Made by a program: the position numbers and the translations under genes
DNA from: Photorhabdus cinerea
GTDB lineage: Bacteria > Pseudomonadota > Gammaproteobacteria > Enterobacterales > Enterobacteriaceae
DNA length: 64,000 bases
NCBI RefSeq assembly: GCF_011189575.1
Contig: NZ_PUJW01000008.1
Location: forward strand, 146,864 to 210,863
Direction of reading: 5' to 3'
In this document: one piece after another, positions 43,471-53,976 of the stretch
Layout: the number at the start of each line of letters is the position of its first letter
How positions within the stretch are numbered: the stretch's first letter is position 1
Notes under the pieces: model-generated
Databases searched by the model: none
Seen by the model: only the letters and a program-made list of their open reading frames with translations
Told to the model about the DNA's origin: nothing

Positions 43471-43604
43471 TATTGCTGATGGATAAAGGGGATATTTGTT
43501 CGCATTTTTACCTGATGGTATAGTTTCTGTATAACTATTGGCTGATATAATTAACAGTTCAAATTTTGCAGAGTTATCTTCCAGATAATCAGGTTGTTAC
43601 TCAG

Positions 43605-43630
43605 GCCGTGATGCCAGACACGGCTTTTTT
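43605..43630 (+). terminator. terminator between dxr and uppS
   Basis: GCCGTG and CACGGC form a 6-bp stem with an 8-base loop, directly followed by six T residues. It separates dxr from the long uppS-accA series. Confidence 0.85.
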
Positions 43631-43687
43631 ATATTTGAATGCCTGCATTTGTAAGAGAATTACTCCGACTAGTAAAGGATTAATTGA

Positions 43688-44449
43688 GTGATATTAGCCA
43701 GTGATCATCAGAACGATTTGTCGTCATTATTACCTAAGCACGTTGCTATTATTATGGATGGTAACGGACGTTGGGCAAAGAAACGTGGGAAATTAAGAGT
43801 CTTTGGTCATCGTGCAGGGATTAAGGCAGTACGGAGTGCGGTGAGTTTCGCTGCTAAGCACAAAATCGAATCGTTGACTCTGTACGCTTTTAGTAGTGAA
43901 AACTGGAACCGGCCAGAACAAGAAGTTAGTTCTCTAATGGAATTGTTTATTTTTGCACTAGACAGTGAAATCAAAAGCTTACATAAACATAATATCAAAT
44001 TGTCTATTATTGGCGATATCAGCCGGTTCAGTGAGCGTTTACAGGAGCGCATTCGTCGCTCAGTTAAACTAACTGCTGATAATTCAGGCTTGCAACTTAA
44101 TATTGCTGCAAATTATGGTGGTCGTTGGGATATAGTTCAAAGTGTTCAGAAAATTACTCAGCAGGTTAAGGATAATTTGCTTGAACCACAGGATATTACT
44201 GAAGAATTAGTTAATAATTATATTAACCTGAGCCAGCAGTCTCAGGTTGATTTGGTAATCAGAACCGGGGGTGAACATCGTATAAGTAATTTTCTGTTAT
44301 GGCAGATAGCTTATGCAGAATTCTATTTTACCGATATACTCTGGCCTGATTTTGATGAAACAGTTTTTGAAGGTGCAATTAATGCCTTTGCCAAAAGAGA
44401 ACGCCGATTTGGCGGAACAATACCAGACGATGCCAATGCGGGATCATAG
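43688..44449 (+). CDS. uppS: undecaprenyl diphosphate synthase
   Basis: This cis-prenyltransferase makes the C55 carrier lipid for peptidoglycan and O-antigen. The 253-residue protein has the catalytic Asp24 in [18 protein letters not shown] and the C-terminal [15 protein letters not shown] with FTDILWPDF. It starts at GTG 43688 with AAAGGA upstream. Its stop overlaps the Shine-Dalgarno sequence of cdsA. Confidence 0.96.
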   Translation: MILASDHQNDLSSLLPKHVAIIMDGNGRWAKKRGKLRVFGHRAGIKAVRSAVSFAAKHKIESLTLYAFSSENWNRPEQEVSSLMELFIFALDSEIKSLHKHNIKLSIIGDISRFSERLQERIRRSVKLTADNSGLQLNIAANYGGRWDIVQSVQKITQQVKDNLLEPQDITEELVNNYINLSQQSQVDLVIRTGGEHRISNFLLWQIAYAEFYFTDILWPDFDETVFEGAINAFAKRERRFGGTIPDDANAGS

Positions 44450-44458
44450 GAGGAACTC

Positions 44459-45307
44459 TTGCTAAAGTACCGTCTTATAACGGCTGTGATATTAATCCCT
44501 CTTGTAATTGCAGCTTTGTTTTGGTTGCCGCCAACAGCGTTTGGGTTGGTCATTATTGCTGTAACAGTCCTTGCTGCATGGGAATGGGGGCAATTTGCTG
44601 GTTTATTTAGCCAAAAGAAACGGGTTATCTTGGCTGCTCTATTTGCGATAGGTTTACTGGCATTACAATATACCCTGCCAAGTTTCACTGATTTGATTAA
44701 ACAGCAGCAAATCACCTTTATTTTATGGATGGGGATGATATGGTGGATTGTTGCCACCTTTCTGGTTATTACTTATCCTTCTTCCGCTGCAATCTGGAAA
44801 AGATCCATTTTATTGCGTCTTTTATTTGGTGGCCTGACATTAGTCCCGTTTTACTGTGGAATGATGGTCTTACGGGGTCTGGGATATGATGATAATTCAT
44901 CTCACGGTGCATGGTGGCTATTGTATGTCATGTTGCTAGTGTGGGGTGCCGACTCTGGTGCTTATCTATTCGGGCGTACTTTAGGTAAACACAAGATGGC
45001 GCCAAAAGTTTCTCCGGGAAAAACGCTGGAAGGGTTAATTGGTGGTTTAGTTACTGCGGCTATTATTTCATGGTTGTTCAGTAAATATGCTCCAGTGCCC
45101 GCAATGCCTGAAAAACTCATGTTGTGTTCTGCAATTGTTGTTATCGCCTCAGTATTTGGTGATTTGACAGAGAGTATGTTCAAACGTGAATCTGGTATTA
45201 AAGACAGCAGTCAGCTAATTCCTGGACATGGTGGTATCATGGATCGTATCGACAGCTTGACTGCTGCGATCCCTGTCTTTGCCGGCCTAATGTTGCTGGT
45301 ATCTTGA
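44459..45307 (+). CDS. cdsA: phosphatidate cytidylyltransferase
   Basis: This inner-membrane enzyme makes CDP-diacylglycerol from phosphatidic acid and CTP. The 282-residue protein has about eight membrane segments. The signature is split between DSGAYLFGRTLGKHK, SPGKTLEG and GDLTESMFKRESGIKDSS with PGHGGIMDRIDS. It starts at TTG 44459; AGGAGG with 5-base spacing supports this rare start. Confidence 0.95.
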   Translation: MLKYRLITAVILIPLVIAALFWLPPTAFGLVIIAVTVLAAWEWGQFAGLFSQKKRVILAALFAIGLLALQYTLPSFTDLIKQQQITFILWMGMIWWIVATFLVITYPSSAAIWKRSILLRLLFGGLTLVPFYCGMMVLRGLGYDDNSSHGAWWLLYVMLLVWGADSGAYLFGRTLGKHKMAPKVSPGKTLEGLIGGLVTAAIISWLFSKYAPVPAMPEKLMLCSAIVVIASVFGDLTESMFKRESGIKDSSQLIPGHGGIMDRIDSLTAAIPVFAGLMLLVS

Positions 45308-45339
45308 TCTCTCTATTTGACGGCATTTAAAGGAATATG

Positions 45340-46692
45340 ATGGGAATTCTCTGGAATCTGGCGGCTTTTATTATCGCGTTAGGTATATTGATCACTGTGC
45401 ATGAGTTCGGTCATTTCTGGGTAGCTAGAAAGTGTGGTATTCATGTTGAACGTTTTTCCATTGGTTTTGGCAAAGCGTTGTGGCGGTGTACAGATCGTCA
45501 GGGAACTGAATATGTCATAGCCCTTATTCCCTTGGGGGGATATGTGAAAATGCTCGATGAGCGTGTTTCACCTGTTTCTCCTGAACGCCGACATATGGCA
45601 TTTAATAATAAAACTATTAGTCAGCGCGCTGCGGTTGTTAGTGCAGGGCCTATTGCTAACTTTCTACTCGCGATTGTGGCTTATTGGCTGGTATTTATTA
45701 TTGGTGTACCAGCAATACGTCCAATCATTGCAGATATCAAACCTGATTCTATTGCTGCCCAAGCAAATATTTCGTCAGGAATGGAACTAAAAGCCATAGA
45801 TGGTATCGAAACGCCTGACTGGAATTCAGTTCGCTTTGCTCTGGTTGGTAAGATAGGTGATGACAACATTACTGTTCAGGCGATACCTCCAGGCTCATCG
45901 CACCCGGTAGAGAAAATTCTGGATTTGCGGCAATGGAGCTTTAATCCTGATAAGCAAGACCCAGTGGTATCATTAGGGATTATGCCTGTCAGCCCCCGAT
46001 TGGATTCTCTGGTGGATAAGGTTACTCTTGGTACCGCAGCAGAAAAAGCGGGTTTACAAAAGGGGGACCGAATAGTTAAAGTCAACGGTCAGGAAATAGA
46101 TGCTTGGCATACTTTTACATCCTTTGTCAGCAATAATCCTAATGTTCCACTGGAACTTTCAGTAGAGCGGGCTGGTCATATTATTTCTCTCTCAATGACA
46201 CCGGAAGCGCGACGGCAGACTGGTGGTAAAGAGGTGGGTTTTGCCGGTGTGGAACTGCGAATTATACCGTTGGCAGACGAATATAAAATAGTTCAGCAAT
46301 ATGGGCCTTTCTCTGCCATTTATCAGGCAGGCGATAAGACCTGGCAACTGATGCGGCTAACTGTCAGTATGATTGGCAAGCTGATCGTTGGTGATGTGAA
46401 AATCAACAACCTGAGTGGGCCTATCTCTATCGCCAAAGGGGCGGGGGTGTCGGCTGATTCAGGCTTGGTGTATTATCTGATGTTTTTGGCGCTGATAAGT
46501 GTCAATCTTGGGATCATTAATTTGCTCCCATTACCTGTGTTAGATGGTGGACACTTGCTTTTTCTGATTATCGAAAAGATAAAAGGTGGGCCAGTTTCCG
46601 AGCGTGTACAAGACTTCAGCTATCGCATTGGTACCATGTTACTGGTGTTATTGATGGGGCTTGCACTTTTCAATGATTTCTCCCGCTTCTGA
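45340..46692 (+). CDS. rseP: site-2 zinc protease RseP
   Basis: RseP cleaves the anti-sigma factor RseA within the membrane to release sigma E, and removes signal peptides. The zinc motif HEFGH lies at residues 21-25 in the first membrane segment and [14 protein letters not shown] near residue 390 gives the third ligand. Two periplasmic PDZ domains lie between (about 115-190 and 205-290). I prefer ATG 45340 (450 residues) over the adjoining ATG 45337, because AGGA lies 5 bases before it. Confidence 0.95.
   Translation: MGILWNLAAFIIALGILITVHEFGHFWVARKCGIHVERFSIGFGKALWRCTDRQGTEYVIALIPLGGYVKMLDERVSPVSPERRHMAFNNKTISQRAAVVSAGPIANFLLAIVAYWLVFIIGVPAIRPIIADIKPDSIAAQANISSGMELKAIDGIETPDWNSVRFALVGKIGDDNITVQAIPPGSSHPVEKILDLRQWSFNPDKQDPVVSLGIMPVSPRLDSLVDKVTLGTAAEKAGLQKGDRIVKVNGQEIDAWHTFTSFVSNNPNVPLELSVERAGHIISLSMTPEARRQTGGKEVGFAGVELRIIPLADEYKIVQQYGPFSAIYQAGDKTWQLMRLTVSMIGKLIVGDVKINNLSGPISIAKGAGVSADSGLVYYLMFLALISVNLGIINLLPLPVLDGGHLLFLIIEKIKGGPVSERVQDFSYRIGTMLLVLLMGLALFNDFSRF
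46152..46180 (+). promoter_or_regulatory. possible sigma-E promoter inside rseP
   Basis: GGAACTT (46152-46158) and TCATA (46176-46180) are 17 bp apart and resemble the sigma-E elements GGAACTT and TCAAA. The site would drive bamA and skp, known sigma-E targets in E. coli. It is within coding sequence, so a chance match is possible. Confidence 0.3.
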
Positions 46693-46725
46693 GCGGAAGA
46701 CTGGTTAGGAAGACGCATTACAACG

Positions 46726-49119
46726 ATGGCGATGAAAAAGTTACTCATAGCGTCGCTGCTGTTCGGCAGCGCCACTGCATACGGTGCAAACGGATTCGTA
46801 GTTCAGGATATTCACTTTGAAGGTCTTCAGCGCGTCGCCGTAGGCGCAGCATTATTGAATATGCCAGTTCGCGTAGGTGATACGGTCAGCGATGAAGATA
46901 TTGGTCGTACCATTCATGCGCTATTTGCTACTGGTAACTTTGAAGACGTTCGTGTCCTGCGTGATGGCAATACACTTATTGTTCAGGTAAAAGAGCGGCC
47001 GACGATTGCCAGCATTACTTTCTCCGGGAATAAATCGGTGAAAGATGACATGCTGAAACAAAACCTTGAAGTATCTCATGTTCGGGTCGGTGAAGCTCTT
47101 GACCGCACGATGCTGTCCAATATCGAAAAAGGGCTGGAAGATTTCTATTACAGCGTGGGGAAATACAATGCCAGTGTAAAAGCTGTTGTGACACCACTTC
47201 CACGTAACCGCGTCGATTTAAAATTGGTTTTCGCCGAAGGCATGTCTGCAAAAATTCAGCAGATTAACATCGTTGGTAATAAATCATTTTCTTCTGATGA
47301 GCTATTGAATCGTTTCCAACTTAGGGATAGTGTGCCGTGGTGGAACTTGACCGCTGATCAGAAATATCAGAAACAAAAGCTGGCCGGTGACCTTGAGGCA
47401 CTACGTAGTTTTTATCTTGATCGCGGTTATGCTCGTTTCAACATTGATTCGACTCAGGTCAGTTTGACGCCAGATAAAAAAGGTATTTATGTCACGTTGA
47501 ATATTACTGAGGGTGACCAGTACAAAATATCTGGTATTGACTTGAACGGTAATATGGTGGGTTACCAGTCAGAAATTACTAAACTGGCTACCATTGAGCC
47601 TGGGTCCTTATATAACGGGACCCAGGTAACTAAAATGGAAAGTGAAATCAAAAATCTGCTTGGCCGTTATGGTTATGCTTACCCACGAGTGATGACTCAA
47701 CCTGAAATCAATGACCAAGACAAAACCGTAAAATTGCATGTCAACATTGATGCAGGTAACCGTTTCTATGTCCGTAAAATTCGTTTCTCAGGTAATGACA
47801 CCAGCAAAGACTCTGTTTTGCGTCGTGAAATGCGTCAGATGGAAGGTGCATGGTTGGGGAGTGATCTGGTTGAATTGGGCAAAGAGCGTCTTAACCGTTT
47901 GGGCTATTTCGAAACTGTAGATGTTGAAACTCAACGTATACCGGGCAGTCCTGATCAGGTAGATATTGTTTATAAAGTTAAAGAGCGTAATACGGGTTCC
48001 CTGAACTTTGGTGTTGGTTTTGGTACTGAAAGTGGCGTTAGTTTCCAGATTGGTGCTCAGCAGGATAACTGGTTGGGTACGGGTAACTCCGTTGGGATTA
48101 ATGCTAGCAAGAACGATTATTCAACCTATGCAGAACTCTCTTTCACTGATCCCTATTTCACTGTTAATGGTGTCAGTCTCGGTGGTCGGGTGTTCTACAA
48201 TGATTTTAGAGCTGATGATGCTGACTTGTCCGGTTATACCAATAAAACTTATGGCTTAAATGGTTTTCTTGGCTTCCCGGTGAATGAAAATAACTCTCTG
48301 AATTTTGGGCTGGGCTATGTTCATAACTCTCTGTCTGATATGCTCCCGCAGGCAGCAATGTGGCGCTATCTGAATTCTATGGGTGAAAAACCAGGTTATG
48401 AAAATAAGGCTGAGTTCAAAGCAGATGACTTTGTTCTGACTATGGGCTGGACATATAATAATCTTGACCGTGGTTTCTTCCCGACCTCCGGTGTGAAATC
48501 GACTCTGAATGGTAAAGTGACTATCCCTGGTTCGGATAACGAATTTTATAAAGTTACCCTTGATACCTCTGCGTACTACCCGATTAATGATGCTCATACT
48601 TGGGTGATTTTAGGCCGCGGTCGTTTAGGTTATGGTGATGGATTAGGCGGTAAAGAGTTACCGTTCTATGAAAACTTTTATGCCGGTGGCTCCAGTACTG
48701 TTCGTGGTTTCCGTTCCAACAATATCGGTCCTAAAGCGGTTTATATGAAAGGAATCGATGATCCTAAGAAAGACAGTCCATCCCGCGATGCTGTAGGCGG
48801 GAATGCGATGGCAGTGGCTAGCCTTGAGTTAATCACGCCAACGCCATTCCTCGATGGTAAATATTCGAACTCTGTCCGGACTTCATTCTTTATTGATTCA
48901 GGTACGGTTTGGGATACCAACTGGAGTGAGTCTGCGACGATGAAAAACAGGGGTATACCCGATTACAGTAAACCAGGTAATATCCGCGTTTCGACGGGTA
49001 TTGCATTGCAATGGATGTCTCCTTTGGGTCCGTTGGTATTCTCTTATGCTAAGCCGATTAAAGACTACGAAGGTGATAGATCAGAGCAATTCCAATTTAA
49101 TATTGGCAAAACCTGGTGA
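46726..49119 (+). CDS. bamA: outer-membrane assembly factor BamA
   Basis: BamA is the core of the BAM complex that inserts beta-barrel proteins. The 797-residue protein has a signal peptide (to about TAYGA), five POTRA domains (about 24-420) and a 16-strand barrel. The lateral-gate strand keeps E. coli numbering (Gly429, Thr434, Glu435) but has Leu426, Val430 and Phe432. Loop 6 keeps VRGF, yet it is about 13 residues shorter than in E. coli and lacks the two cysteines. The C-terminus FNIGKTW is conserved. Neighbours rseP and skp are as expected. Confidence 0.97.
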   Translation: MAMKKLLIASLLFGSATAYGANGFVVQDIHFEGLQRVAVGAALLNMPVRVGDTVSDEDIGRTIHALFATGNFEDVRVLRDGNTLIVQVKERPTIASITFSGNKSVKDDMLKQNLEVSHVRVGEALDRTMLSNIEKGLEDFYYSVGKYNASVKAVVTPLPRNRVDLKLVFAEGMSAKIQQINIVGNKSFSSDELLNRFQLRDSVPWWNLTADQKYQKQKLAGDLEALRSFYLDRGYARFNIDSTQVSLTPDKKGIYVTLNITEGDQYKISGIDLNGNMVGYQSEITKLATIEPGSLYNGTQVTKMESEIKNLLGRYGYAYPRVMTQPEINDQDKTVKLHVNIDAGNRFYVRKIRFSGNDTSKDSVLRREMRQMEGAWLGSDLVELGKERLNRLGYFETVDVETQRIPGSPDQVDIVYKVKERNTGSLNFGVGFGTESGVSFQIGAQQDNWLGTGNSVGINASKNDYSTYAELSFTDPYFTVNGVSLGGRVFYNDFRADDADLSGYTNKTYGLNGFLGFPVNENNSLNFGLGYVHNSLSDMLPQAAMWRYLNSMGEKPGYENKAEFKADDFVLTMGWTYNNLDRGFFPTSGVKSTLNGKVTIPGSDNEFYKVTLDTSAYYPINDAHTWVILGRGRLGYGDGLGGKELPFYENFYAGGSSTVRGFRSNNIGPKAVYMKGIDDPKKDSPSRDAVGGNAMAVASLELITPTPFLDGKYSNSVRTSFFIDSGTVWDTNWSESATMKNRGIPDYSKPGNIRVSTGIALQWMSPLGPLVFSYAKPIKDYEGDRSEQFQFNIGKTW

Positions 49120-49229
49120 TAATGCGTTTTTATCTTATTATTGATAAGGCAAGTTCTGGAATTGCTGGTTTCAGGGCATTAGCTAAATCTTCCAAGATGT
49201 TACAGATAGCGTGGTTTAAGGAGTTTATA

Positions 49230-49727
49230 GTGAAGAAATTGTTGTGTGCAGTGAGCCTTGGTATTGCATTAGCTTTCTCTGTTGGTGCTCAGGCAGCAGA
49301 CAAAATTGCCGTTGTAAATGTCGGTGAGATTTTTCAGCAGTTGCCGGCCCGTGAAGCTGTTGAGAAGCAGTTGGAAAATGAGTTCAAAAGCCGCGCATCT
49401 GAACTGCAACGTATGGAAGCTGACTTGCAGACCAAAATCCAGAAGTTACAACGCGATGGTTCTACTATGAAATCCAGCGAGCGAACTAATCTGGAAAAAG
49501 ACGTTATGGCTAAGCGTGAAGAATTTGGGAAAAAAGCTCAAGCTTTTGAACAAGATAACCGCCGTCGTCATATGGAAGAAAGTAATAAAATTCTGGGCCG
49601 CATTCAGGACGCAATCAAAGTAGTTGCAGCTAAAGAAGGCTATGACGTCGTAATTAATGCGAATGTGGTTGCTTATTCAGTATCCGGTAAAGATATTACC
49701 GCAGATGTCTTGAAACAGGTTAAATAA
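49230..49727 (+). CDS. skp: periplasmic chaperone Skp
   Basis: This trimeric jellyfish-shaped chaperone holds unfolded outer-membrane proteins. It has 165 residues from GTG 49230, which AAGGAG (49218-49223) supports. The signal peptide ends near VGAQAADKIAVV, followed by long charged helices (EKQLENEFKSRASELQRMEA). The longer open frame starting inside bamA's end is spurious. The lpxD start follows after 3 bp. Confidence 0.95.
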   Translation: MKKLLCAVSLGIALAFSVGAQAADKIAVVNVGEIFQQLPAREAVEKQLENEFKSRASELQRMEADLQTKIQKLQRDGSTMKSSERTNLEKDVMAKREEFGKKAQAFEQDNRRRHMEESNKILGRIQDAIKVVAAKEGYDVVINANVVAYSVSGKDITADVLKQVK

Positions 49728-49730
49728 TAG

Positions 49731-50759
49731 ATGTCTTCAATTCGATTGGCTGATTTAGCTCAGCAGTTGAATGCGCAATTACATGGTGATGGCGATATCG
49801 TCATCACTGGTATTGCTCCAATGTATTCGGCTAATAACGAGCAAATCACTTTTTTGTCTGATAGCCGTTACCGTGAGCGTTTAGGTGAATGCCAGGCGGC
49901 GGCTGTAGTTCTTCATGAGTCAGATCTCCCTTATTGCAATGTTCCTGCACTGGTTGTTACCAATCCTTATCTGGCATATGCCTATATGGCTCAGATTATG
50001 GATACAACACCGGCTCCTGCACAAGATATTCACCCTTCGGCGGTGATTTCACCTCAAGTAACACTAGGTAAGAATGTTTCTGTTGGGGCTAATGCTGTTA
50101 TCGAATCTGATGTTGTTCTTGGTGACAATGTTGTGATTGGTGCTGGTTGTTTTATTGGTAAAAATACTCATATTGGCGCGGGAAGTCGTCTCTGGGCGAA
50201 TGTCTCTGTTTATCACGATATTGAAATTGGTGAACAGTGTTTGGTTCAGTCAGGGGCAGTTATTGGGTCTGATGGCTTTGGTTATGCAAATGATAGTGGT
50301 AATTGGGTTAAAATTCCTCAATTAGGTTCAGTTATAATTGGCGACCGAGTTGAGATTGGTGCCTGTACGACTATTGACCGGGGGGCTCTGGATAATACCG
50401 TTATTGGCAATGGTGTCATTATCGATAACCAATGCCAAATTGCTCATAACGTTATCATTGGAGATAACACGGCAGTTGCTGGCGGCGTGATCATGGCTGG
50501 TAGCCTGAAAATTGGTCGTTATTGTATGATTGGTGGTGCTAGTGTCATTAATGGACATATGGAAATCTGTGATAAGGTGACAATCACGGGAATGAGCATG
50601 GTAATGCGCCCAATCACTGAACCTGGTGTATACTCTTCTGGCATTCCGGCACAACCAAATAAAGTTTGGCGTAAGACATCAGCTTTAGTCATGAACATCA
50701 ACGAAATGAATAAGCGTCTTAAGTCAGTGGAGCGTAAGCTGGAAGGCAAAAACGAGTAA
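49731..50759 (+). CDS. lpxD: UDP-3-O-(3-hydroxymyristoyl)glucosamine N-acyltransferase
   Basis: LpxD carries out the third step of lipid A synthesis, adding a hydroxyacyl chain to the 2-amino group. The 342-residue protein has a uridine-binding N-terminal domain, a left-handed beta-helix of hexapeptide repeats (about 105-300) and a helical C-terminus. The active-site His lies in [19 protein letters not shown]. Confidence 0.96.
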   Translation: MSSIRLADLAQQLNAQLHGDGDIVITGIAPMYSANNEQITFLSDSRYRERLGECQAAAVVLHESDLPYCNVPALVVTNPYLAYAYMAQIMDTTPAPAQDIHPSAVISPQVTLGKNVSVGANAVIESDVVLGDNVVIGAGCFIGKNTHIGAGSRLWANVSVYHDIEIGEQCLVQSGAVIGSDGFGYANDSGNWVKIPQLGSVIIGDRVEIGACTTIDRGALDNTVIGNGVIIDNQCQIAHNVIIGDNTAVAGGVIMAGSLKIGRYCMIGGASVINGHMEICDKVTITGMSMVMRPITEPGVYSSGIPAQPNKVWRKTSALVMNINEMNKRLKSVERKLEGKNE

Positions 50760-50880
50760 TTACACTGTATTTTTTGGTTGTGTTTTATTTTTGCGGCCTG
50801 CCTGGGAACTCTGGATTTGGGGTTTAAGCGGGCCGTGTCGTTAATACCATTAGTCCTTTTTAGACAGGAAGAGTATTTAG

Positions 50881-51333
50881 ATGAGTGAAAATCATACTCT
50901 GCACATTGAAGAAATTTTGGATTTGCTTCCGCATCGTTATCCGTTTTTATTGGTGGATCGCGTTCTTGATTTTGAGGAAGGTAAATCCTTACGTGCAGTC
51001 AAAAACGTATCTTTTAATGAACCCTTCTTTCAGGGGCATTTCCCGGGCAAACCGATTTTCCCAGGCGTTTTGATCCTTGAAGCTATGGCGCAGGCCACTG
51101 GAATTTTGGCATTTAAGAGTGCAGGCAAACTAGGGTCGGATGAACTCTATTACTTTGCTGCTATTGATGGTGCCCGTTTTAAACGTCCGGTAGTGCCAGG
51201 GGATCAAATGATATTAGAAGTAGAGTTTCTTAAAGAACGTCGCGGGGTTGCTCGCTGTAGAGGCGTGGCAAAAGTCGATGGAGAAGTGGTTTGCGAAGCA
51301 GAAATGATGTGTGCTCGCCGTCGTGAGGTCTAA
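50881..51333 (+). CDS. fabZ: 3-hydroxyacyl-ACP dehydratase FabZ
   Basis: This hot-dog-fold dehydratase of fatty-acid elongation has 150 residues. The catalytic pair is His53 in [11 protein letters not shown] and Glu67 in [17 protein letters not shown] precedes the ATG. It competes with LpxA for hydroxymyristoyl-ACP, which fits its place between lpxD and lpxA; lpxA starts 3 bp downstream. Confidence 0.96.
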   Translation: MSENHTLHIEEILDLLPHRYPFLLVDRVLDFEEGKSLRAVKNVSFNEPFFQGHFPGKPIFPGVLILEAMAQATGILAFKSAGKLGSDELYYFAAIDGARFKRPVVPGDQMILEVEFLKERRGVARCRGVAKVDGEVVCEAEMMCARRREV

Positions 51334-51336
51334 TCT

Positions 51337-52125
51337 ATGATTGATGAAACCGCTTATATACATTCCAGCGCTATTGTGGAAGATGGCGCGATAATTGGTG
51401 CCAATGTTCGTATTGGCCCATTTTGTTGCATCGGTTCTCAGGTTGAGATTGGCGAAGGTACAGAGCTGAAATCTCATGTTGTTGTCAATGGAATAACCAA
51501 AATTGGCCGTGATAACCAGATCTTTCAGTTTGCCTCTGTTGGGGAGATGAATCAGGATCTGAAATATCACGGTGAACCAACCAAGGTTGAAATTGGTGAT
51601 CGTAATCGTATCCGCGAAAATGTAACCATCCATCGTGGAACAGTTCAGGGTGGCGGTTTAACGAAAATCGGCAATGATAATTTGCTGATGATTAATGCCC
51701 ATATTGCTCATGACTGCATTGTTGGTGATCGCTGTGTCATTGCTAACAATGGTACTTTGGGTGGTCATGTTATTCTGGGAGATTATGTCATCATCGGTGG
51801 TATGAGTGCGATTCATCAGTTCTGCCAGATTGGTTCTCATGCCATGGTGGGTGGTTGTTCCGGTGTGGTACAGGATATTCCGCCATATGTTATCGCTCAG
51901 GGTAACCATGCAACACCTTTTGGCATTAATGTCGAAGGTCTGAAGCGCCGTGGTTTTGATAAAGAATCACTACATGCAATCAGAAATGCATATAAGTTGT
52001 TGTATCGTAATGGAAAAACTTTAGAAGAAGCACAGCGGGAAATTGCTGAGTTGGCTGAAGACAATCAGCATGTAAAAATCTTCAGTGATTTTCTGGTAAG
52101 TTCTACCCGCGGTATTATCCGTTAA
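51337..52125 (+). CDS. lpxA: UDP-N-acetylglucosamine acyltransferase
   Basis: LpxA performs the first acylation of lipid A synthesis. The 262-residue protein has an N-terminal left-handed beta-helix ([16 protein letters not shown] hexapeptides) with the catalytic His in [11 protein letters not shown] and a helical C-terminal domain. Four base pairs separate it from lpxB. Confidence 0.96.
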   Translation: MIDETAYIHSSAIVEDGAIIGANVRIGPFCCIGSQVEIGEGTELKSHVVVNGITKIGRDNQIFQFASVGEMNQDLKYHGEPTKVEIGDRNRIRENVTIHRGTVQGGGLTKIGNDNLLMINAHIAHDCIVGDRCVIANNGTLGGHVILGDYVIIGGMSAIHQFCQIGSHAMVGGCSGVVQDIPPYVIAQGNHATPFGINVEGLKRRGFDKESLHAIRNAYKLLYRNGKTLEEAQREIAELAEDNQHVKIFSDFLVSSTRGIIR

Positions 52126-52129
52126 GTAG

Positions 52130-53314
52130 ATGAAGGATACTCCTTTGGCTACCATTTCTTCTGTTGATAGTCTGCGTCCGCTGACTATTGGATTAATCGC
52201 CGGAGAAACCTCCGGTGATATCCTTGGAGCAGGTTTAATCCGTGCATTAAAAACCAAAGTGCCCAATGCGCGTTTTGTTGGCGTTGCAGGTCCTCTTATG
52301 CAAGCTGAAGGTTGTGAAGCTTGGTATGAGATGGAAGAACTGGCTGTAATGGGGATTGTCGAAGTTCTTGAGCGTTTGCCTCGTTTGCTGAAGATACGTA
52401 AGGATCTGACAACCCGTTTCACTGAGCTGAAACCTGATGTGTTTGTCGGTATTGATGCGCCGGATTTTAATATTACTTTGGAAGGCCGGTTAAAACAGCG
52501 GGGCATCCGTACCATTCATTATGTCAGTCCATCGGTATGGGCCTGGCGCCAGAAACGTGTTTTCAAAATTGGTAAAGCTACAGATATGGTTTTAGCCTTC
52601 TTGCCTTTTGAAAAAGCGTTTTACGATAAATTTAATGTTCCTTGCCGGTTTATTGGACATACAATGGCAGATACTATGCCATTAAAACCAGATAGAGCAG
52701 CAGCACGTGAGCTACTAGGAATCCCACAAGAATCTATTTGCCTGGCTTTGTTGCCGGGGAGCCGCCATTCTGAAGTTGAGATGCTAAGTGCTGATTTTCT
52801 TAAAACTGCTCAGTTATTACGGCAAAAAATCCCAGGTTTGCATGTGCTTGTGCCACTGGTGAATGCTAAACGGCGTGAACAATTTGAGAGAATTAAACAG
52901 GAAACTGCGCCAGATTTGAATGTTCATCTTGTGGATGGCAAAGCGCGGGAAATCATGATTGCAAGTAATGCTGCACTTTTGGCATCTGGAACAGCTGCTT
53001 TGGAATGTATGCTGGCAAAATGCCCAATGGTAGTGGGTTACCGGATGAAGCCATTTACTTTCTGGCTGGCAAAACACCTTGTAAAAACACCTTATGTTTC
53101 ATTACCTAACTTGTTATCTGGTAAAGAGCTGGTCAAAGAATTATTGCAGGAAAAATGTCAGCCACAGAAACTTGCAGATGAATTGTTGCCGTTACTACAA
53201 GGTAGTGAAAAAGTTGAAGCACTGAAACAGACATTTTTACATCTGCACGAAAGCATTCGTTGTAATGCTGATGAGCAAGCTGCACAGGCTGTACTAGAAT
53301 TAGCAGGAAAATGA
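52130..53314 (+). CDS. lpxB: lipid A disaccharide synthase
   Basis: This GT19 glycosyltransferase joins UDP-diacylglucosamine and lipid X. The 394-residue protein shows [26 protein letters not shown], the SVWAWRQKR motif and [11 protein letters not shown]. It overlaps rnhB by 4 bp (ATGA), so the two are translationally coupled. Confidence 0.96.
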   Translation: MKDTPLATISSVDSLRPLTIGLIAGETSGDILGAGLIRALKTKVPNARFVGVAGPLMQAEGCEAWYEMEELAVMGIVEVLERLPRLLKIRKDLTTRFTELKPDVFVGIDAPDFNITLEGRLKQRGIRTIHYVSPSVWAWRQKRVFKIGKATDMVLAFLPFEKAFYDKFNVPCRFIGHTMADTMPLKPDRAAARELLGIPQESICLALLPGSRHSEVEMLSADFLKTAQLLRQKIPGLHVLVPLVNAKRREQFERIKQETAPDLNVHLVDGKAREIMIASNAALLASGTAALECMLAKCPMVVGYRMKPFTFWLAKHLVKTPYVSLPNLLSGKELVKELLQEKCQPQKLADELLPLLQGSEKVEALKQTFLHLHESIRCNADEQAAQAVLELAGK

Positions 53315-53901
53315 TGGAATTTATATACCCTCCGGCGAATCTGATTGCCGGAGTTGATGAAGTTGGCCGAGGCCCATTAGTCGGTGCGGTTGTGACTGCG
53401 GCTGTTATTTTAGATCCATTTCGCCCGATTGCTGGGTTAGCTGATTCTAAAAAACTCAGTGAAAAACGCCGTGAAGAGTTGTATCTGGAAATCATAGAAA
53501 AAGCGTTGAGCTGGAGCTTGGGGCGTGCAGAGCCGGAAGAAATTGATCAATTAAATATCTTGCATGCAACCATGCTTGCAATGCAAAGAGCTGTGGCTGG
53601 CTTGTCTATTTCTCCTGAATATGTGCTGATTGATGGTAATCGTTGCCCTAAATTACCAATGCCTGCACAAGCGGTTATAAAAGGAGATGGATTGGTTGCT
53701 GAAATTAGTGCAGCTTCTATTGTTGCGAAAGTGACTAGGGATCGGGAAATGGTTGAACTCGATCGATTGTTTCCTGAATATGGGTTTGCTAAGCACAAAG
53801 GTTATCCAACCGCTTTTCATTTAGAAAAGTTGGCTCTGCTGGGAGCGACAAAACATCACCGTAAAAGTTTTGCACCGGTTAAAAGAGCAATTGGTCTTTA
53901 A
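53311..53901 (+). CDS. rnhB: ribonuclease HII
   Basis: The enzyme cleaves RNA in RNA-DNA hybrids and starts removal of single ribonucleotides from DNA. The 196-residue protein has the acidic residues in [13 protein letters not shown] and [12 protein letters not shown], and [21 protein letters not shown]. It starts at ATG 53311 inside the lpxB stop; a second ATG follows at once. Confidence 0.96.
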   Translation: MMEFIYPPANLIAGVDEVGRGPLVGAVVTAAVILDPFRPIAGLADSKKLSEKRREELYLEIIEKALSWSLGRAEPEEIDQLNILHATMLAMQRAVAGLSISPEYVLIDGNRCPKLPMPAQAVIKGDGLVAEISAASIVAKVTRDREMVELDRLFPEYGFAKHKGYPTAFHLEKLALLGATKHHRKSFAPVKRAIGL

Positions 53902-53976
53902 GTAAGCTTGTTAACTGGATACAGTTATTCTTCAAATTGATGTAAAGCACAATCACTTAATCATCTGGACAAACAC

